Shown: positions 14,809-23,985 of the stretch, one piece after another
How the letters are laid out: every line of letters begins with the position of its first letter
Position numbering within the stretch: position 1 is the first letter of the stretch
Assembly: GCF_000153205.1 (NCBI RefSeq)
Contig: NZ_CH672427.1
Span: 410,594 to 474,593, forward strand
From: Nitrococcus mobilis Nb-231
GTDB taxonomy: Bacteria > Pseudomonadota > Gammaproteobacteria > Nitrococcales > Nitrococcaceae
Reading direction: 5' to 3'
Length of the DNA: 64,000 nt
Position numbers and translations under genes: made by a program
The notes under the pieces: generated by a model
Seen by the model: the letters and a program-made list of their open reading frames with translations, nothing else
The model's database searches: none
What the model was told of the DNA's origin: nothing

Positions 14809-15065
14809 CAGGACAAGTCCGCCGGCCGATAAAGATCATCGCTCAAGCGGGGCGGCTCGAATTCGATGTCCGCAATGCCAGGCATAGCTAGCGCCTCAAC
14901 GAGGCTCGCCTGATTGCCCGTGATCCGCTGGTACTCCTCAATGGTGAGCAGCACATGCGAGGCTCGGCCGCGGTCGGTGATGAACACTGGGCCATTCCTA
15001 GCCGCTTTCTTTGCCCGACTGGCATCCCGATTGAACTCTCGGCTAGAGAGCGTGGTGATACTCAT
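14808..15065 (-). CDS. Phd/YefM-type antitoxin
   Basis: 85 residues from the internal ATG at 15065 (MSITTLSSREFNRDASRAKK), then NGPVFITDRGRASHVLLTIE and a C-terminal toxin-binding tail (GIADIEFEPPRLSDDLYRPA). The N-terminal half is the DNA-binding, self-repressing Phd fold; the tail wraps the toxin. Eight more codons are open upstream but add nothing typical. It pairs with the VapC toxin immediately downstream. Confidence 0.85.
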   Translation of the reverse strand: MSITTLSSREFNRDASRAKKAARNGPVFITDRGRASHVLLTIEEYQRITGNQASLVEALAMPGIADIEFEPPRLSDDLYRPADLS

Positions 15066-15101
15066 GCTGCGCTCCGGCTTGCAATGCAAGTAGGTACGTT
15101 A

Positions 15102-15299
15102 CTACAAAATGTAGCTCCGCAGCAGCAATGGGACGCATGTAACATCACGGCCAAGATTGTCAGGTCCCGTATCATTGCGGACGCCAAGTCGCCATCCGTC
15201 CAGTATTGTAGCTAATGCATCCGGACAAAATCCTGAACGTCGGCGAGGATCGATACCTCTCCGGAACGGTGTGGTGTCGCCGAATTGTTTACCGCTCAT
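15102..15299 (-). pseudogene. Decayed toxin frame after the ribbon-helix-helix antitoxin
   Basis: The ATG at 15299 overlaps the end of the antitoxin gene as a normal toxin start would, and the frame opens MSGKQFGDTTPFRRGIDPRR. PIN toxins in this setting begin like MSGKxFVDTNVLVY, so the first ten residues may be a mutated PIN start, but the rest has no recognisable fold and stops after 65 residues. Likely a decayed VapC; evidence is thin. Confidence 0.3.
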
Positions 15300-15519
15300 G
15301 GAGAGTGTTTCGAGGAACGCGTTGACCGCCAAAGTGGAATCCTGCATCAAGCACCGCGAGCGCATGACATTTAGACTGCTCGTACTGTTCGGATTTCTCG
15401 ACGAGATCGGCCAGCTCATCCGCAAGCAGCCGGCTTACGGAGGTCGAGCGCTTGGCGGCAATAATCCGAAATTTCCTCAGTAATTCCTTGTCGAACGATA
15501 GCGTAATGTTCTGTTTCAT
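15289..15519 (-). CDS. Ribbon-helix-helix (CopG-like) antitoxin
   Basis: 76 residues from ATG 15519: MKQNITLSFDKELLRKFRII followed by AAKRSTSVSRLLADELADLV. The beta strand, helix, turn, helix order and the TSVSRLL turn match RHH transcription factors that act as antitoxins and autorepressors. The tail AVLDAGFHFGGQRVPRNTLH is the toxin-binding type. The partner toxin downstream is decayed. A 7-residue longer start is possible but lacks the RHH pattern. Confidence 0.75.
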   Translation of the reverse strand: MKQNITLSFDKELLRKFRIIAAKRSTSVSRLLADELADLVEKSEQYEQSKCHALAVLDAGFHFGGQRVPRNTLHER

Positions 15520-15709
15520 GAGCCCAGCCCCGGGTTGCACGGCGAAACGTGTAACACGTAAATTACGTGATCGATGACGACCACTCGCCCGTTGTCATTC
15601 TCGGCATCTCTCGCCCCGGCACCAACCCCAGGTGTCAGCTGGACCGTATCGCCTATCCTGGAGCGATCAAAGGGCGGCGCCGCGCCAAGTCTGGAAACGC
15701 CGCCGGGTT

Positions 15710-16033
15710 TCATTCCGCGCTGTAAATCGGGACGCCGACGCGCGCGATATGCGCCAGCAGGTTTGGGTTGTCGATCATGTGCTTCAGCGAGAGGTCGACT
15801 TTCCATGGCAGCAGAAGATCATCGATCTGCGCATCCAGTTTCAGCAGATCTGCAACTTCCAGTGCTTGGCCCTCAAGGCACAGGTCGATGTCCGACCCTC
15901 TGCGATAGTTACCTTTGGCCCGCGAGCCGTACAGGATGACGCGCTCAATCCGCGACCAGGCACGAAAAACCGCCTTCAGTTGCTCCAAAACATGAGGGGG
16001 CAAGCCGGAAGGCTGTTTGACGGCGCCGGTCAC
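15710..16033 (-). CDS. mntA: MntA-type nucleotidyltransferase antitoxin
   Basis: 107 residues from GTG 16033, which forms a GTGA overlap with the hepT stop. The minimal nucleotidyltransferase motif [16 protein letters not shown] is complete, with the two metal-binding Asp at 49 and 51. MntA antitoxins transfer AMP onto a tyrosine of HepT and so block its RNase activity. [20 protein letters not shown] supplies the third strand and its acidic residue. The size fits the family. Confidence 0.85.
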   Translation of the reverse strand: MTGAVKQPSGLPPHVLEQLKAVFRAWSRIERVILYGSRAKGNYRRGSDIDLCLEGQALEVADLLKLDAQIDDLLLPWKVDLSLKHMIDNPNLLAHIARVGVPIYSAE

Positions 16034-16449
16034 TTTTGCCTCTCCAGCTGTTCCATGCGCTTGAGGAACTGCACAAAGAGCTCCCGATACCGCTCCGTGA
16101 TGCGTCCAGCAATTTCCGCAGCGATTCGTTCGTTGTATGCGTGCACGCTCCGGTTGCGGCTCTGGATCGTTTCCATCCATCCTTCGCCGTCTTCGATCAA
16201 TCCCGTGCTGAATGCCTCGCGTATTGCATCCCTGGACCCGGTGATTGTCGTATTGCCCTGGTAGATGAAGTAATCCTTCATCACTTTCCATGCGAGCTCG
16301 TGGGTGAACTCGAAGGCCTGGATCAAGCCCTGGCGCTCCAATTCGGAAAGCGGCCTTGTCCGTGCCAGATCCACCGCATTGCTGATCTGGGTCATCGCCT
16401 TTCGGTAGTTCGCCAGGCGCTGCTTCCAACGGATATCCAACTCGCTCAT
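16030..16449 (-). CDS. hepT: HepT-type toxin (HI0074 family)
   Basis: 139 residues, mostly helical, from ATG 16449 (GTG 16464 is also open). It carries the HepT RNase motif as RNRSVHAY (residues 98-105), where the Arg and His act in RNA cleavage and the following Tyr is the AMP acceptor. It is translated before its antitoxin MntA and overlaps it by 4 nt. The core [20 protein letters not shown] is typical of the nucleotidyltransferase substrate-binding family. Nothing is missing, so the pair looks functional. Confidence 0.85.
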   Translation of the reverse strand: MSELDIRWKQRLANYRKAMTQISNAVDLARTRPLSELERQGLIQAFEFTHELAWKVMKDYFIYQGNTTITGSRDAIREAFSTGLIEDGEGWMETIQSRNRSVHAYNERIAAEIAGRITERYRELFVQFLKRMEQLERQK

Positions 16450-16464
16450 CGTCGACAGATTCAC

Positions 16465-16988
16465 CTAAGGTAGGGTTCGTTCACTCCAAAACGCCCGGAG
16501 CGGGCTGACGGGCTGTTTGCCATTGTCGTTCAGTGGAATGGCCGTGTCGATTCCGTTGTTGTCGTTGAAGAGGCGGCGGTAAATTCCCCCTGGCAGCGGG
16601 TTGCCGCTTCTGCAAGCGCCGTTCCCGATTATTTAAGACGAACTGGTCAGAATCTAATCACGCTGCAATACGTGTTGCTATTGCGCCGTACGATCTCCGC
16701 GTCGCATGGTTTCAATAGTGAAAACGGCGGGCGATGACGATCATCGGCACGCTGCGGATAAACGTCGACTTTAACAATGAACCCGCGCCCGACACCCAAA
16801 AGACCGATTTGGGTTATTCGCGCGGTATGGGATACGAGTTCTGAGCCAAGCGCGGTTGCGCGGCTCGGGTCTGCTAAAGATTTGTCGGGGCCGACCGTTA
16901 CAGCACCTGAGGATACTGGAACACACCGCCGAGTCCCCTGGCATAACGGCACGACCGGCGTGCATATATCGGAGCAAGGAGTTTAAGC
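16465..16988. other. Intergenic region upstream of flagellin
   Basis: About 520 nt separating the divergent hepT and fliC. It should hold the flagellin promoter, but I found neither a sigma-54 site with correct GG-N10-GC spacing nor a sigma-28 site with the usual 15-nt spacing between TAAA and GCCGA. A TAAA and a GCCGACC do occur at 16874-16896, but only 11 nt apart. GCAAGGAG just before the ATG is the fliC ribosome site. No gene is seen. Confidence 0.4.
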
Positions 16989-18506
16989 ATGCCCCAGATA
17001 ATCAACACCAACATCGCCTCGCTCAACGCGCAGCGAAATCTCGACAAATCGCAGGGCGATCTGCGCACGTCCTTGCAGCGGTTGTCCTCCGGCTTGCGCA
17101 TCAACAGCGCCAAGGACGACGCCGCCGGGCTCGCTATCGCCGAGCGCTTTACCTCACAGATCAAAGGCCTGAATCAGGCAACGCGAAATGCCAACGATGG
17201 CATATCGCTGGCGCAGACCGCCGAGGGCGCCCTGGTGGGGATCAATAACAACCTGCAGCGCATTCGCGAGCTGTCCGTGCAATCCGCGAACTCCACCAAC
17301 ACGGCTGCAGACCGGGAGGCATTGAACCAGGAAGTCGCACAGCGTATCGCCGAAATTGACCGGATCGCCGCTCAGACCGCATTCAACGGGCTAAAGGTTT
17401 TGGACGGCAGCTTCGGCAACTCGCAGTTCCAAGTCGGTGCCAACGCAGGTGAGACAATCTCAGTCAACCTAACCCAAGGTGTAAGGACCAACCAGATTGG
17501 CCAGATTGCCCAAGGTACGTCGACGGCGGAGGTAACCACCGCCGCCCTGTCCGGCAGCGGAACGGTTCAAATCGGTGGCGGGGAAGTGGCAACGATCGGC
17601 GCTTCTGTGGCGGGGACGGCCGCGGGCCAGAACGTAGGCAGCGCCTACTCCAAGGCGGCGGCCATTAATGCCGCCGGTGTCGCCGGGCTGACCGTTAGCG
17701 CCAAAAACAATATCGAACTCGCTATCGCCGACACCACCGGCACGGCAGGTGGCGATACCTACAGCTTGCGTATCAACGGCACGGATGTCTATGCGAGCTT
17801 CGATCAGCAAGCCAATGGCGTGCTGACCACGCAGCAGATCGCGGACGCCATCAATTCAAGGACCACGGATACGGGCGTGGCCGCGTCGTTAAGCGGTGCA
17901 AACTTGCGCCTAAGCGCGGCCGACGGGCGCGACATTATTATCGGTCAGGATTTGGGTGGCGCGGCCGGGGGCGGCATCACAGCAGGCGGTGGCGGGTCAA
18001 CCACCGTCAATGGCGTAACTTTCCGTGACGGCACAGTCGGTACAGTGGCAAATGCGACGGCCACCAGCACTGATGCAACTGCGGTCAACGGCGGAACTTT
18101 AACGTTCACCTCCAGCGATAACATCGTCCTTACCGGCGACGGCACACTGTATGGCTTTGCGAACGCCAATAACACCATCGCTAAAGATACCACCACGGTC
18201 GCCACATTGGACATCTCCACGGTCAATGGCGCCAATGACGCCTTGAACCGCGTGGACTCGGCACTCACTACCGTGAACTCGTTGCGGGGCACACTCGGGG
18301 CCACCCAAAATCGGTTCGAATCGACTATCGCTAATCTGAGCACGAGCTCGGAGAATCTCTCCGCGGCCCGGTCACGAATCCAGGACGCGGATTTTGCCCA
18401 GGAGACGGCGGCCCTGACACGGGCGCAGATTCTGCAACAGGCCGGCACTTCAGTGCTGCAGCAGGCGAACGCTCTGCCGCAGAACGTATTGAGCCTGCTG
18501 CAGTAA
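16989..18506 (+). CDS. fliC: Flagellin
   Basis: 505 residues. The conserved N-terminal D0/D1 region ([40 protein letters not shown]) and the C-terminal D1/D0 region ([20 protein letters not shown] ending [12 protein letters not shown]) flank a Gly/Ala/Thr-rich variable centre of about 260 residues that is exposed on the filament. Flagellin is exported by the flagellar type III apparatus and polymerises under the FliD cap. AAGGAG precedes the ATG by 10 nt. A hairpin follows the gene. No cysteine was seen, as usual for flagellins. Confidence 0.95.
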   Translation: MPQIINTNIASLNAQRNLDKSQGDLRTSLQRLSSGLRINSAKDDAAGLAIAERFTSQIKGLNQATRNANDGISLAQTAEGALVGINNNLQRIRELSVQSANSTNTAADREALNQEVAQRIAEIDRIAAQTAFNGLKVLDGSFGNSQFQVGANAGETISVNLTQGVRTNQIGQIAQGTSTAEVTTAALSGSGTVQIGGGEVATIGASVAGTAAGQNVGSAYSKAAAINAAGVAGLTVSAKNNIELAIADTTGTAGGDTYSLRINGTDVYASFDQQANGVLTTQQIADAINSRTTDTGVAASLSGANLRLSAADGRDIIIGQDLGGAAGGGITAGGGGSTTVNGVTFRDGTVGTVANATATSTDATAVNGGTLTFTSSDNIVLTGDGTLYGFANANNTIAKDTTTVATLDISTVNGANDALNRVDSALTTVNSLRGTLGATQNRFESTIANLSTSSENLSAARSRIQDADFAQETAALTRAQILQQAGTSVLQQANALPQNVLSLLQ

Positions 18507-18526
18507 AAGAGGCGGGCATGGAGGCG

Positions 18527-18550
18527 GGTGCCGGAATGCTATCCGGCACC
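18527..18550 (+). terminator. Hairpin between fliC and flaG
   Basis: A perfect 9-bp stem (ggtgccgga with tccggcacc) and a 6-nt loop, 21 nt behind the fliC stop. No T-run follows, so it may act as an mRNA-stabilising or partial termination hairpin that keeps flagellin transcripts more abundant than flaG. Confidence 0.6.
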
Positions 18551-18575
18551 CTGCTCTCGCAGCGGAGATTGTGTC

Positions 18576-18959
18576 ATGTCCAACTCAATCAATGACTCGC
18601 TCGTGGCTATTCCGCCCGTGATGAGGCATGCCGAGGTAAATCAGGGTGAGGCGGCTCGTGGCCGACCGAGTCGTGCGGAGCGTATCAACCCCACTGAGGT
18701 TGCGAATAAAACGGATGGCGCGCGGGCGATCGTGCCGGCAGAGAGCATTGCGGAGGCGGCTCAAAAGGTCCGTGATTTTCTACAGGTTGCCCAACGGAAT
18801 CTTGAGTTCAGTGTCGACAAAGAAAGTGGCGTAACCATCATCCGGGTGCTGAATGCCGCAACCGGCGAGCTTGTGCGTCAGATTCCGCCGGATGAGGTTT
18901 TGGATATCGCGGAACGGTTGGATCAGCCCGAAGGGGTCTTGCTGCGTGGCCAAGCCTAA
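18576..18959 (+). CDS. flaG: FlaG family protein
   Basis: 127 residues from ATG 18576. The FlaG core is the C-terminal half: RNLEFSVDKESGVTIIRVLN followed by AATGELVRQIPPDEVLDIAE. The N-terminal half is unstructured and polar. FlaG acts in filament length control and is routinely encoded between fliC and fliD in polarly flagellated gammaproteobacteria. Sixteen more codons are open upstream but they overlap the hairpin. Confidence 0.9.
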   Translation: MSNSINDSLVAIPPVMRHAEVNQGEAARGRPSRAERINPTEVANKTDGARAIVPAESIAEAAQKVRDFLQVAQRNLEFSVDKESGVTIIRVLNAATGELVRQIPPDEVLDIAERLDQPEGVLLRGQA

Positions 18960-19015
18960 CACGACAATCAAACGGCATTGTGCGCCACTTCCCCAGCCTT
19001 GCGATCAGCGCCATC

Positions 19016-19042
19016 TCAAGCCCCGATATACGGGGCCGATAT
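19016..19042 (+). promoter_or_regulatory. Sigma-28 (FliA) promoter upstream of fliD
   Basis: A -10 element gccgatat at 19035-19042 matches GCCGATAA at 7 of 8 positions, and 15 nt upstream lies tcaa (19016-19019) for the -35 TAAA. The site is 83 nt before fliD. FliA is encoded in this window at 40183. It would drive late expression of fliD, fliS and fliT. Confidence 0.6.
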
Positions 19043-19124
19043 TTGGGTAAGTGTGAGCCGTTTCGGCAGCCGGGTTGCTGCCAAACCGTGACAGCGACTC
19101 GAGCAGACGAATAAGGAGTTAGCT

Positions 19125-21173
19125 ATGGCAGGCATCAGCTCTCTAGGGATCGGTTCCGGTCTGGACATCGGCGGCCTTGTCGACAAGCTGGTGGCTGCAG
19201 AGCAGGCCCCGGTACAAAATCGGCTTAATCGGCGCGAGGCCCAGGTGCAAGCGGAGCTATCCGCTTATGGCAACTTGAAATCGGCCCTGAGCGGTTTCCA
19301 AGATAAAGTTCAAGGCTTGTCACAGGCGAGCGATTTCCGGGTGCTGAAGGCGACCTCAAGCAACTCGGAAGCCGTGGCCGTGTCGGCATCCTCTGCGGCG
19401 ACCGTCGGGCGCCTTGATTTGGAGGTGAACCAGCTGGCGCAGTCGCAAGCCGTGGCCTCGGCGGCTTTTGCAACTTCCGCCACCCCGGTGGGATCCGGTA
19501 CGTTGACGCTGCGCTTCGGCACCGTTACCACCGATGTCGACGGCGCGGTCAACGGCTTTAAGCAGAACCCGGACAAGGCCGTCGCCACGATCGACATTCC
19601 TGCGGCTGTCAATAGCCTGGCGGGTATCCGCGATGCCATCAATAACGCCGATGCGGGTGTGAGCGCCAGCATCATCAACGACGGTGTCGGCGAGCGGCTG
19701 ATCTTCAATACTACGGATACGGGCGCCACGAATGGCTTTGTTATCGAGGTCGCCGACGACGATGGTAACAATACGGACGCCGCCGGGCTCTCACAGCTTG
19801 CCTTCAATACTTCAGCAACCCAATCGCAACAGGCCCGTGCCGGTCAGGACGCGCAGCTTATCGTCAATGGCTTGGCGGTGAGCCGTGCCAGCAACCAGAT
19901 CACCGATTTGATCGAGGGGTTGACGCTGTCGGTGCAAGCTACCACGACCTCTGCAGCGCGCATCGACGTGACGCAGGACACGGATACGGTCAAGGAAAAA
20001 ATTCAGGGCTTTGTCGATGCCTTCAACCAGCTGCGTCAGCAGATCAGCCAGCTTACGAGCTTCGACGCGGAGAAGAAGCAGGGTGGTGTTCTCCAGGGCG
20101 ATGCCACAGTGCGCGGAATCGACTCGCGCCTGTTTCGCCTGACCACCTCCGAGATCCCGGGGCTGAGTGGTCGGGCGATCCGCTCGCTGGCAGATTTGGG
20201 GATTACAACCGCCAGTGACGGCACGTTGGCCATCGACGATGCCAAACTGAGTGGGGCGCTCGAGGCGCATTTCGACGAAGTAGGGGCGTTGTTTGGCATC
20301 GGTGGCCTGGCCGATGGCAGCGGCTTCCGCTATGTCGGCAATACGGATGCGACGCGGGCGGGTGAATATGCGGTCGCTGTGACTCGCCTCGCTCAGCAAG
20401 CCTCGATCCAGGGGGCGGGCATCGCGCCTCCTACGTCGGAAGCACCGCTGGTCATCGACGCGAGCAACGACACGCTGCAGCTTACGGTGAACGGTGTGAC
20501 CTCCGAGTCCATCCAGTTGACCCACGGCAGCTATACCAGCGGTAGCGATGCGGCGGCCGAGCTGCAGGCCCGCATCAATGGTGATGCAAATCTAAAAGAG
20601 GCCGGAGCAAGGGTAAGCGTGGCCTTCAGTGGCGACGCTTTTCTGATCGCCTCGTCGCGCTATGGTAGCGAGTCCACCGTGACGCTCAACTCCGTGGCGA
20701 CCAACACGCCTTCGAGTCTTGGGTTCAGCAGCGGGCAGACCGGCACGGGGGCGGATGTCGAAGGGACGATCGACGGGGCTGCCGCGTTGGGTTCGGGTCG
20801 CTTACTAGCGGCACAGGAGGGGCGGGCCGATGGGCTGAAAATCGAGATCACCGGACAGTCAACGGGCCCCCTTGGCACGCTTACCTTTACCCGCGGACTG
20901 AGTGATCAGATCGATACGACCCTGGGTGTTTATCTTAACGGTGACGGGCTGCTCGATTCGCTCACCGAGAGCCTCTCAGAGCGGATCGATGCTATCGGTG
21001 AGGATCGCGACCAACTCGCCGCGCGTATGGAGCAGGTTCGGCAGCGGTATCTAAATCAGTTCAACGCCATGGATGCGCTGGTTGCACAGCTCAATACGAC
21101 GGCCAGTTTTCTCGACAATCAGCTCCCGGGGCTCGAAAGGCTGGCCCAATCGGGCGGCACCTCTGGTGGCTAA
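19125..21173 (+). CDS. fliD: Flagellar filament cap protein FliD
   Basis: 682 residues. The N-terminal FliD domain (GISSLGIGSGLDIGGLVDKL) and the C-terminal coiled region (TLGVYLNGDGLLDSLTESLS, then MEQVRQRYLNQFNAMDALVA) are complete. FliD forms the pentamer or hexamer at the filament tip that inserts flagellin. At 682 residues it is longer than the enteric protein (about 470) because of an enlarged variable head. AAGGAG lies 8 nt upstream. It is followed by its chaperone-type neighbours fliS and fliT. Confidence 0.95.
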   Translation: MAGISSLGIGSGLDIGGLVDKLVAAEQAPVQNRLNRREAQVQAELSAYGNLKSALSGFQDKVQGLSQASDFRVLKATSSNSEAVAVSASSAATVGRLDLEVNQLAQSQAVASAAFATSATPVGSGTLTLRFGTVTTDVDGAVNGFKQNPDKAVATIDIPAAVNSLAGIRDAINNADAGVSASIINDGVGERLIFNTTDTGATNGFVIEVADDDGNNTDAAGLSQLAFNTSATQSQQARAGQDAQLIVNGLAVSRASNQITDLIEGLTLSVQATTTSAARIDVTQDTDTVKEKIQGFVDAFNQLRQQISQLTSFDAEKKQGGVLQGDATVRGIDSRLFRLTTSEIPGLSGRAIRSLADLGITTASDGTLAIDDAKLSGALEAHFDEVGALFGIGGLADGSGFRYVGNTDATRAGEYAVAVTRLAQQASIQGAGIAPPTSEAPLVIDASNDTLQLTVNGVTSESIQLTHGSYTSGSDAAAELQARINGDANLKEAGARVSVAFSGDAFLIASSRYGSESTVTLNSVATNTPSSLGFSSGQTGTGADVEGTIDGAAALGSGRLLAAQEGRADGLKIEITGQSTGPLGTLTFTRGLSDQIDTTLGVYLNGDGLLDSLTESLSERIDAIGEDRDQLAARMEQVRQRYLNQFNAMDALVAQLNTTASFLDNQLPGLERLAQSGGTSGG

Positions 21174-21200
21174 TGAGTAACGGATAGAGGGACGCAGACT

Positions 21201-21632
21201 ATGTTTACCGCGCGCGCCGGCATTGCTCAATATCAGCAAGTAGGCAATCAATCGGTGACCTATGCCGACCCATGGCAGCTCATCGGCATGCTATTCGATG
21301 GCGCATTGGATCGTGTCGCGCAGGCACGCCATGCCATGCAGATCGGGCAGATCGCCGTGAAAGGGGAACGCATCGGTAAGGCGATCTCCATACTGGAAGG
21401 GCTGCGCGGGAGTTTGAATCACGAGCTCGACCCGCAGTTTGCCGGCAATCTGGATGCGCTTTATGAGTATATGCAGCGCCGCTTGCTCGAGGCGAGCCTG
21501 CATAACGCCGAGCAAGCGCTCGATGAGGTCGCCAGGTTGCTCCGCGAGCTAAAATCGGGATGGGATGCAATTCCGCAGGAGGCGCGGGATGTGGGCCGGC
21601 ATCAGGCAGAGCAGCGTGGCACCCACGACTGA
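21201..21632 (+). CDS. fliS: Flagellin chaperone FliS
   Basis: 143 residues with the FliS signature: an AxxxYQQ-like start (GIAQYQQVGNQSVTYADPWQ), LIGMLFDGALDRVAQARHAM, GKAISILEGLRGSLNHELDP and LDALYEYMQRRLLEASLHNA. FliS binds the C-terminus of flagellin in the cytoplasm and prevents premature polymerisation. It starts 27 nt after fliD and its end overlaps fliT. Confidence 0.95.
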   Translation: MFTARAGIAQYQQVGNQSVTYADPWQLIGMLFDGALDRVAQARHAMQIGQIAVKGERIGKAISILEGLRGSLNHELDPQFAGNLDALYEYMQRRLLEASLHNAEQALDEVARLLRELKSGWDAIPQEARDVGRHQAEQRGTHD

Positions 21633-21966
21633 TTCGGCGCCTATCGCCGCGGCCGACGATCATGAGCGGGCCGCCCGACGTCTGCTGGAGTTGACCCGGG
21701 AGATGCTGGATTTGGGCCACGTAGGTGATTGGGTGCTCTTTGCTCAGCGCGAGGAGGAGCGCCAAGCGCTCTCTCGTACGATCTTTGCGACCCCGGTACC
21801 GCGCACCGCCGCGCCGCTCGTGGCCGATTGCATCCGCCGTGTGCTCGACTTGGATCAAGAGCTGATTACGCTCGCCGAGGCGCATCGCGACCAAGCCTCC
21901 CGCGCGATGCGCGACGCTCAGCGTGGCCGGCAGGCCGCTAACGCCTATCGTCGATTCTCGCGCTAA
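21589..21966 (+). CDS. fliT: FliT-like flagellar chaperone
   Basis: 125 residues from ATG 21589, overlapping the end of fliS by 44 nt. It is helical with the FliT-type start after a polar lead: AARRLLELTREMLDLGHVGD, then LVADCIRRVLDLDQELITLA. FliT-like proteins chaperone FliD and, in some species, regulate flagellar transcription. Sequence similarity is weak across this family; position after fliS supports the call. Confidence 0.7.
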   Translation: MWAGIRQSSVAPTTDSAPIAAADDHERAARRLLELTREMLDLGHVGDWVLFAQREEERQALSRTIFATPVPRTAAPLVADCIRRVLDLDQELITLAEAHRDQASRAMRDAQRGRQAANAYRRFSR

Positions 21967-22112
21967 GGCGCCGGCTTTTACGCTTGGTTGCTGGGCGGCT
22001 GTAGTAGCGGCTGCAACGGTCGGGCGTCGTTCATTTGACGCGTATCACATTCCTCTTTCCATATCGCCGATACATTGGCACAGGAGGACAGGCTAAGGAC
22101 GCGTTAGTAGCA

Positions 22113-23552
22113 ATGGTCAAAGTGCTGGTGCTGGATAGAGACGCCGATCGCGCGCGCGGTATCGAGGCCGTGATCCACTTTCTCGAGCACGAGCCGGTGG
22201 TCGTTTCCCGCGCTGAAATGCTTGCGACGATCGGACAGCAGACGGGCTATGCATTAGGTTTGATCACGGATGATCCGAGTGAGGCTCGCACGAGCGCTTG
22301 GCTTGCGGCACTCGGGCAGACGTTGCCGAATCTACCCGTCTTTCTGCTGCGTCCGTGTGGCGTCCGAGCGCCCAACGGCGGAGCTTTGGCGGGCAATGTG
22401 TTAGGTACGCTCGGGTATCCGCTGCGCCAGCAGGAACTCTCGGCGGCGCTGCGTCAAGCGCTGAGTCACAATGCCCAACAGGGTGACTCTGCTCAGAGAG
22501 CCGCGCTCGCGGCACTCCCGCGCCTAGTGGGGGAGAGCACGGCCATGCAGCGAGTCCGGCAGCTGATCGGGCAGGTTGCCGGTTCGGATGCTACCGTGCT
22601 GATTTTGGGCGAGTCCGGCACCGGCAAGGAGATCGTGGCGCGCCAGATTCATGCCCAGTCCAACCGCCGAGATCAGCCCTTCGTTCCGATCAACTGCGGC
22701 GCCATACCCACCGAGCTGCTGGAGAGCGAGCTCTTCGGTCACGAGAAAGGAGCGTTCACCGGTGCGGTCTCAAGCCGCCGGGGTCGCTTCGAGCTCGCCC
22801 AAGGCGGGTCGCTATTTTTAGACGAAATCGGCGATATGAGTCTGCACATGCAGGTCAAGCTGTTGCGTGTTTTGCAGGAACGCACCTACGAGCGTGTTGG
22901 TGGCAATAAGACCCACCAGGCCGACGTGCGGGTCATCGCTGCCACCCACCGTGACCTCGAGGTGCAGATTGCCCAGGATGCGTTTCGAGAGGATCTGTTC
23001 TACCGGCTCAATGTCTTCCCCATCGAGGTACCGGCGTTGCGCCAGCGGATTGCGGATCTACCGGTGCTGGCCGAGGAACTCATTCGGCGCATCGAGGCCG
23101 AAGGGCGGGGCGTGGTGCGCCTTACGGCGCAGGCACTCTCGGTACTGAGCCAGTACGGTTGGCCCGGAAACGTCCGCGAGCTCGCCAATTTGATCGAGCG
23201 ACTTGCCATTCTCCGGCCCTACGGCGAGGCGGGCGTCGCGGATTTACCAGAGAAGATACTCGAGCATGCCCGGCACGCCGCCGCCGAGCAGCAGGCGGCG
23301 GGCGCGCAGTCGGCAGCGGATCATTCGGCGCTGGGCTCGGCTGATGCACTTTCGCGGATTGTGGTACCAGACGACGGGATCGATCTGAAGGAATGGCTGA
23401 CGGATATGGAAATACGGTTTATTCGGCAGGCCTTGGACCTCACCGATGGCGTGGTCGCGCGAGCCGCCAAGCTGCTGCGGCTGCGACGCACGACGCTGGT
23501 GGAGAAGCTGCGCAAATACGGCATTCAACGCGAGGGTATGGATGTCTCCTAA
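22113..23552 (+). CDS. fleQ: FleQ/FlrA-type sigma-54 activator of flagellar genes
   Basis: 479 residues from ATG 22113; a 26-codon upstream extension has no family resemblance. Residues 1-120 are the degenerate receiver-like FleQ domain; the AAA+ domain has Walker A GESGTGKE (166-173) and the sigma-54 contact loop GAFTGA (213-218). The C-terminal Fis-type helix-turn-helix is [20 protein letters not shown]. FleQ is the master activator of flagellar genes and in Pseudomonas also senses cyclic di-GMP. The next gene is fliE with a sigma-54 promoter; the usual fleS and fleR genes are missing. Confidence 0.9.
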   Translation: MVKVLVLDRDADRARGIEAVIHFLEHEPVVVSRAEMLATIGQQTGYALGLITDDPSEARTSAWLAALGQTLPNLPVFLLRPCGVRAPNGGALAGNVLGTLGYPLRQQELSAALRQALSHNAQQGDSAQRAALAALPRLVGESTAMQRVRQLIGQVAGSDATVLILGESGTGKEIVARQIHAQSNRRDQPFVPINCGAIPTELLESELFGHEKGAFTGAVSSRRGRFELAQGGSLFLDEIGDMSLHMQVKLLRVLQERTYERVGGNKTHQADVRVIAATHRDLEVQIAQDAFREDLFYRLNVFPIEVPALRQRIADLPVLAEELIRRIEAEGRGVVRLTAQALSVLSQYGWPGNVRELANLIERLAILRPYGEAGVADLPEKILEHARHAAAEQQAAGAQSAADHSALGSADALSRIVVPDDGIDLKEWLTDMEIRFIRQALDLTDGVVARAAKLLRLRRTTLVEKLRKYGIQREGMDVS

Positions 23553-23571
23553 GCACCTTGGCCTTAATGCA

Positions 23572-23588
23572 TGGCTCGATTCATGCAT
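23572..23588 (+). promoter_or_regulatory. Sigma-54 promoter upstream of fliE
   Basis: Reads tggctcgattcatgcat: GG at 23573-23574 and GC at 23585-23586 with exactly 10 nt between, and the -24 TGGC and -12 TGCA blocks match the sigma-54 consensus. It is 36 nt before fliE and directly behind fleQ, whose product is the expected activator. It should start the fliE-fliF-fliG operon. Confidence 0.75.
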
Positions 23589-23623
23589 TTGAAATAGCGG
23601 ATGCTACGCAGTGAGGCCCGACC

Positions 23624-23944
23624 ATGAACGATATACGGATACAACAGGCGCTGCAGCAAATGCAGACATTGGCGGCGCAGGCCGCAGGGAGGCTGCCATC
23701 CGAAGCGGCCGTGGATTCCCGGCCTGCGGATTTCGCCGGATTGCTGCAATCGGCCATCGAGACGGTCAACGACTTACAGCAAAACACAGGGCGAAAAACC
23801 GATGCCTTTCTAAACGGTGAGGGTGTTCCACTCACCGAGGTAATGATTGCAGGGCAGAAATCCCGTGTCGCCTTCGAAGCAATCAAGGAGGTCCGCAACC
23901 ATCTCTTGACGGCTTATCAGGAAATTTCGCGGATGCAGATTTGA
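23624..23944 (+). CDS. fliE: Flagellar hook-basal body protein FliE
   Basis: 106 residues with the FliE C-terminal helix pair: PLTEVMIAGQKSRVAFEAIK followed by EVRNHLLTAYQEISRMQI. FliE joins the MS ring to the rod and is among the first exported substrates. It begins the early operon, followed 41 nt later by fliF. Confidence 0.95.
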   Translation: MNDIRIQQALQQMQTLAAQAAGRLPSEAAVDSRPADFAGLLQSAIETVNDLQQNTGRKTDAFLNGEGVPLTEVMIAGQKSRVAFEAIKEVRNHLLTAYQEISRMQI

Positions 23945-23985
23945 GGGTGGGGTAATCCCATAGAACACGATAGGAATAACGTGCT

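Noticed and set aside
16870-16900. Sigma-28 promoter for fliC (taaa and gccgacc)
   Set aside because: The spacing is 11 nt instead of 15 and the -10 match is poor; no sigma-54 site with GG-N10-GC was found either, so the flagellin promoter is left open.
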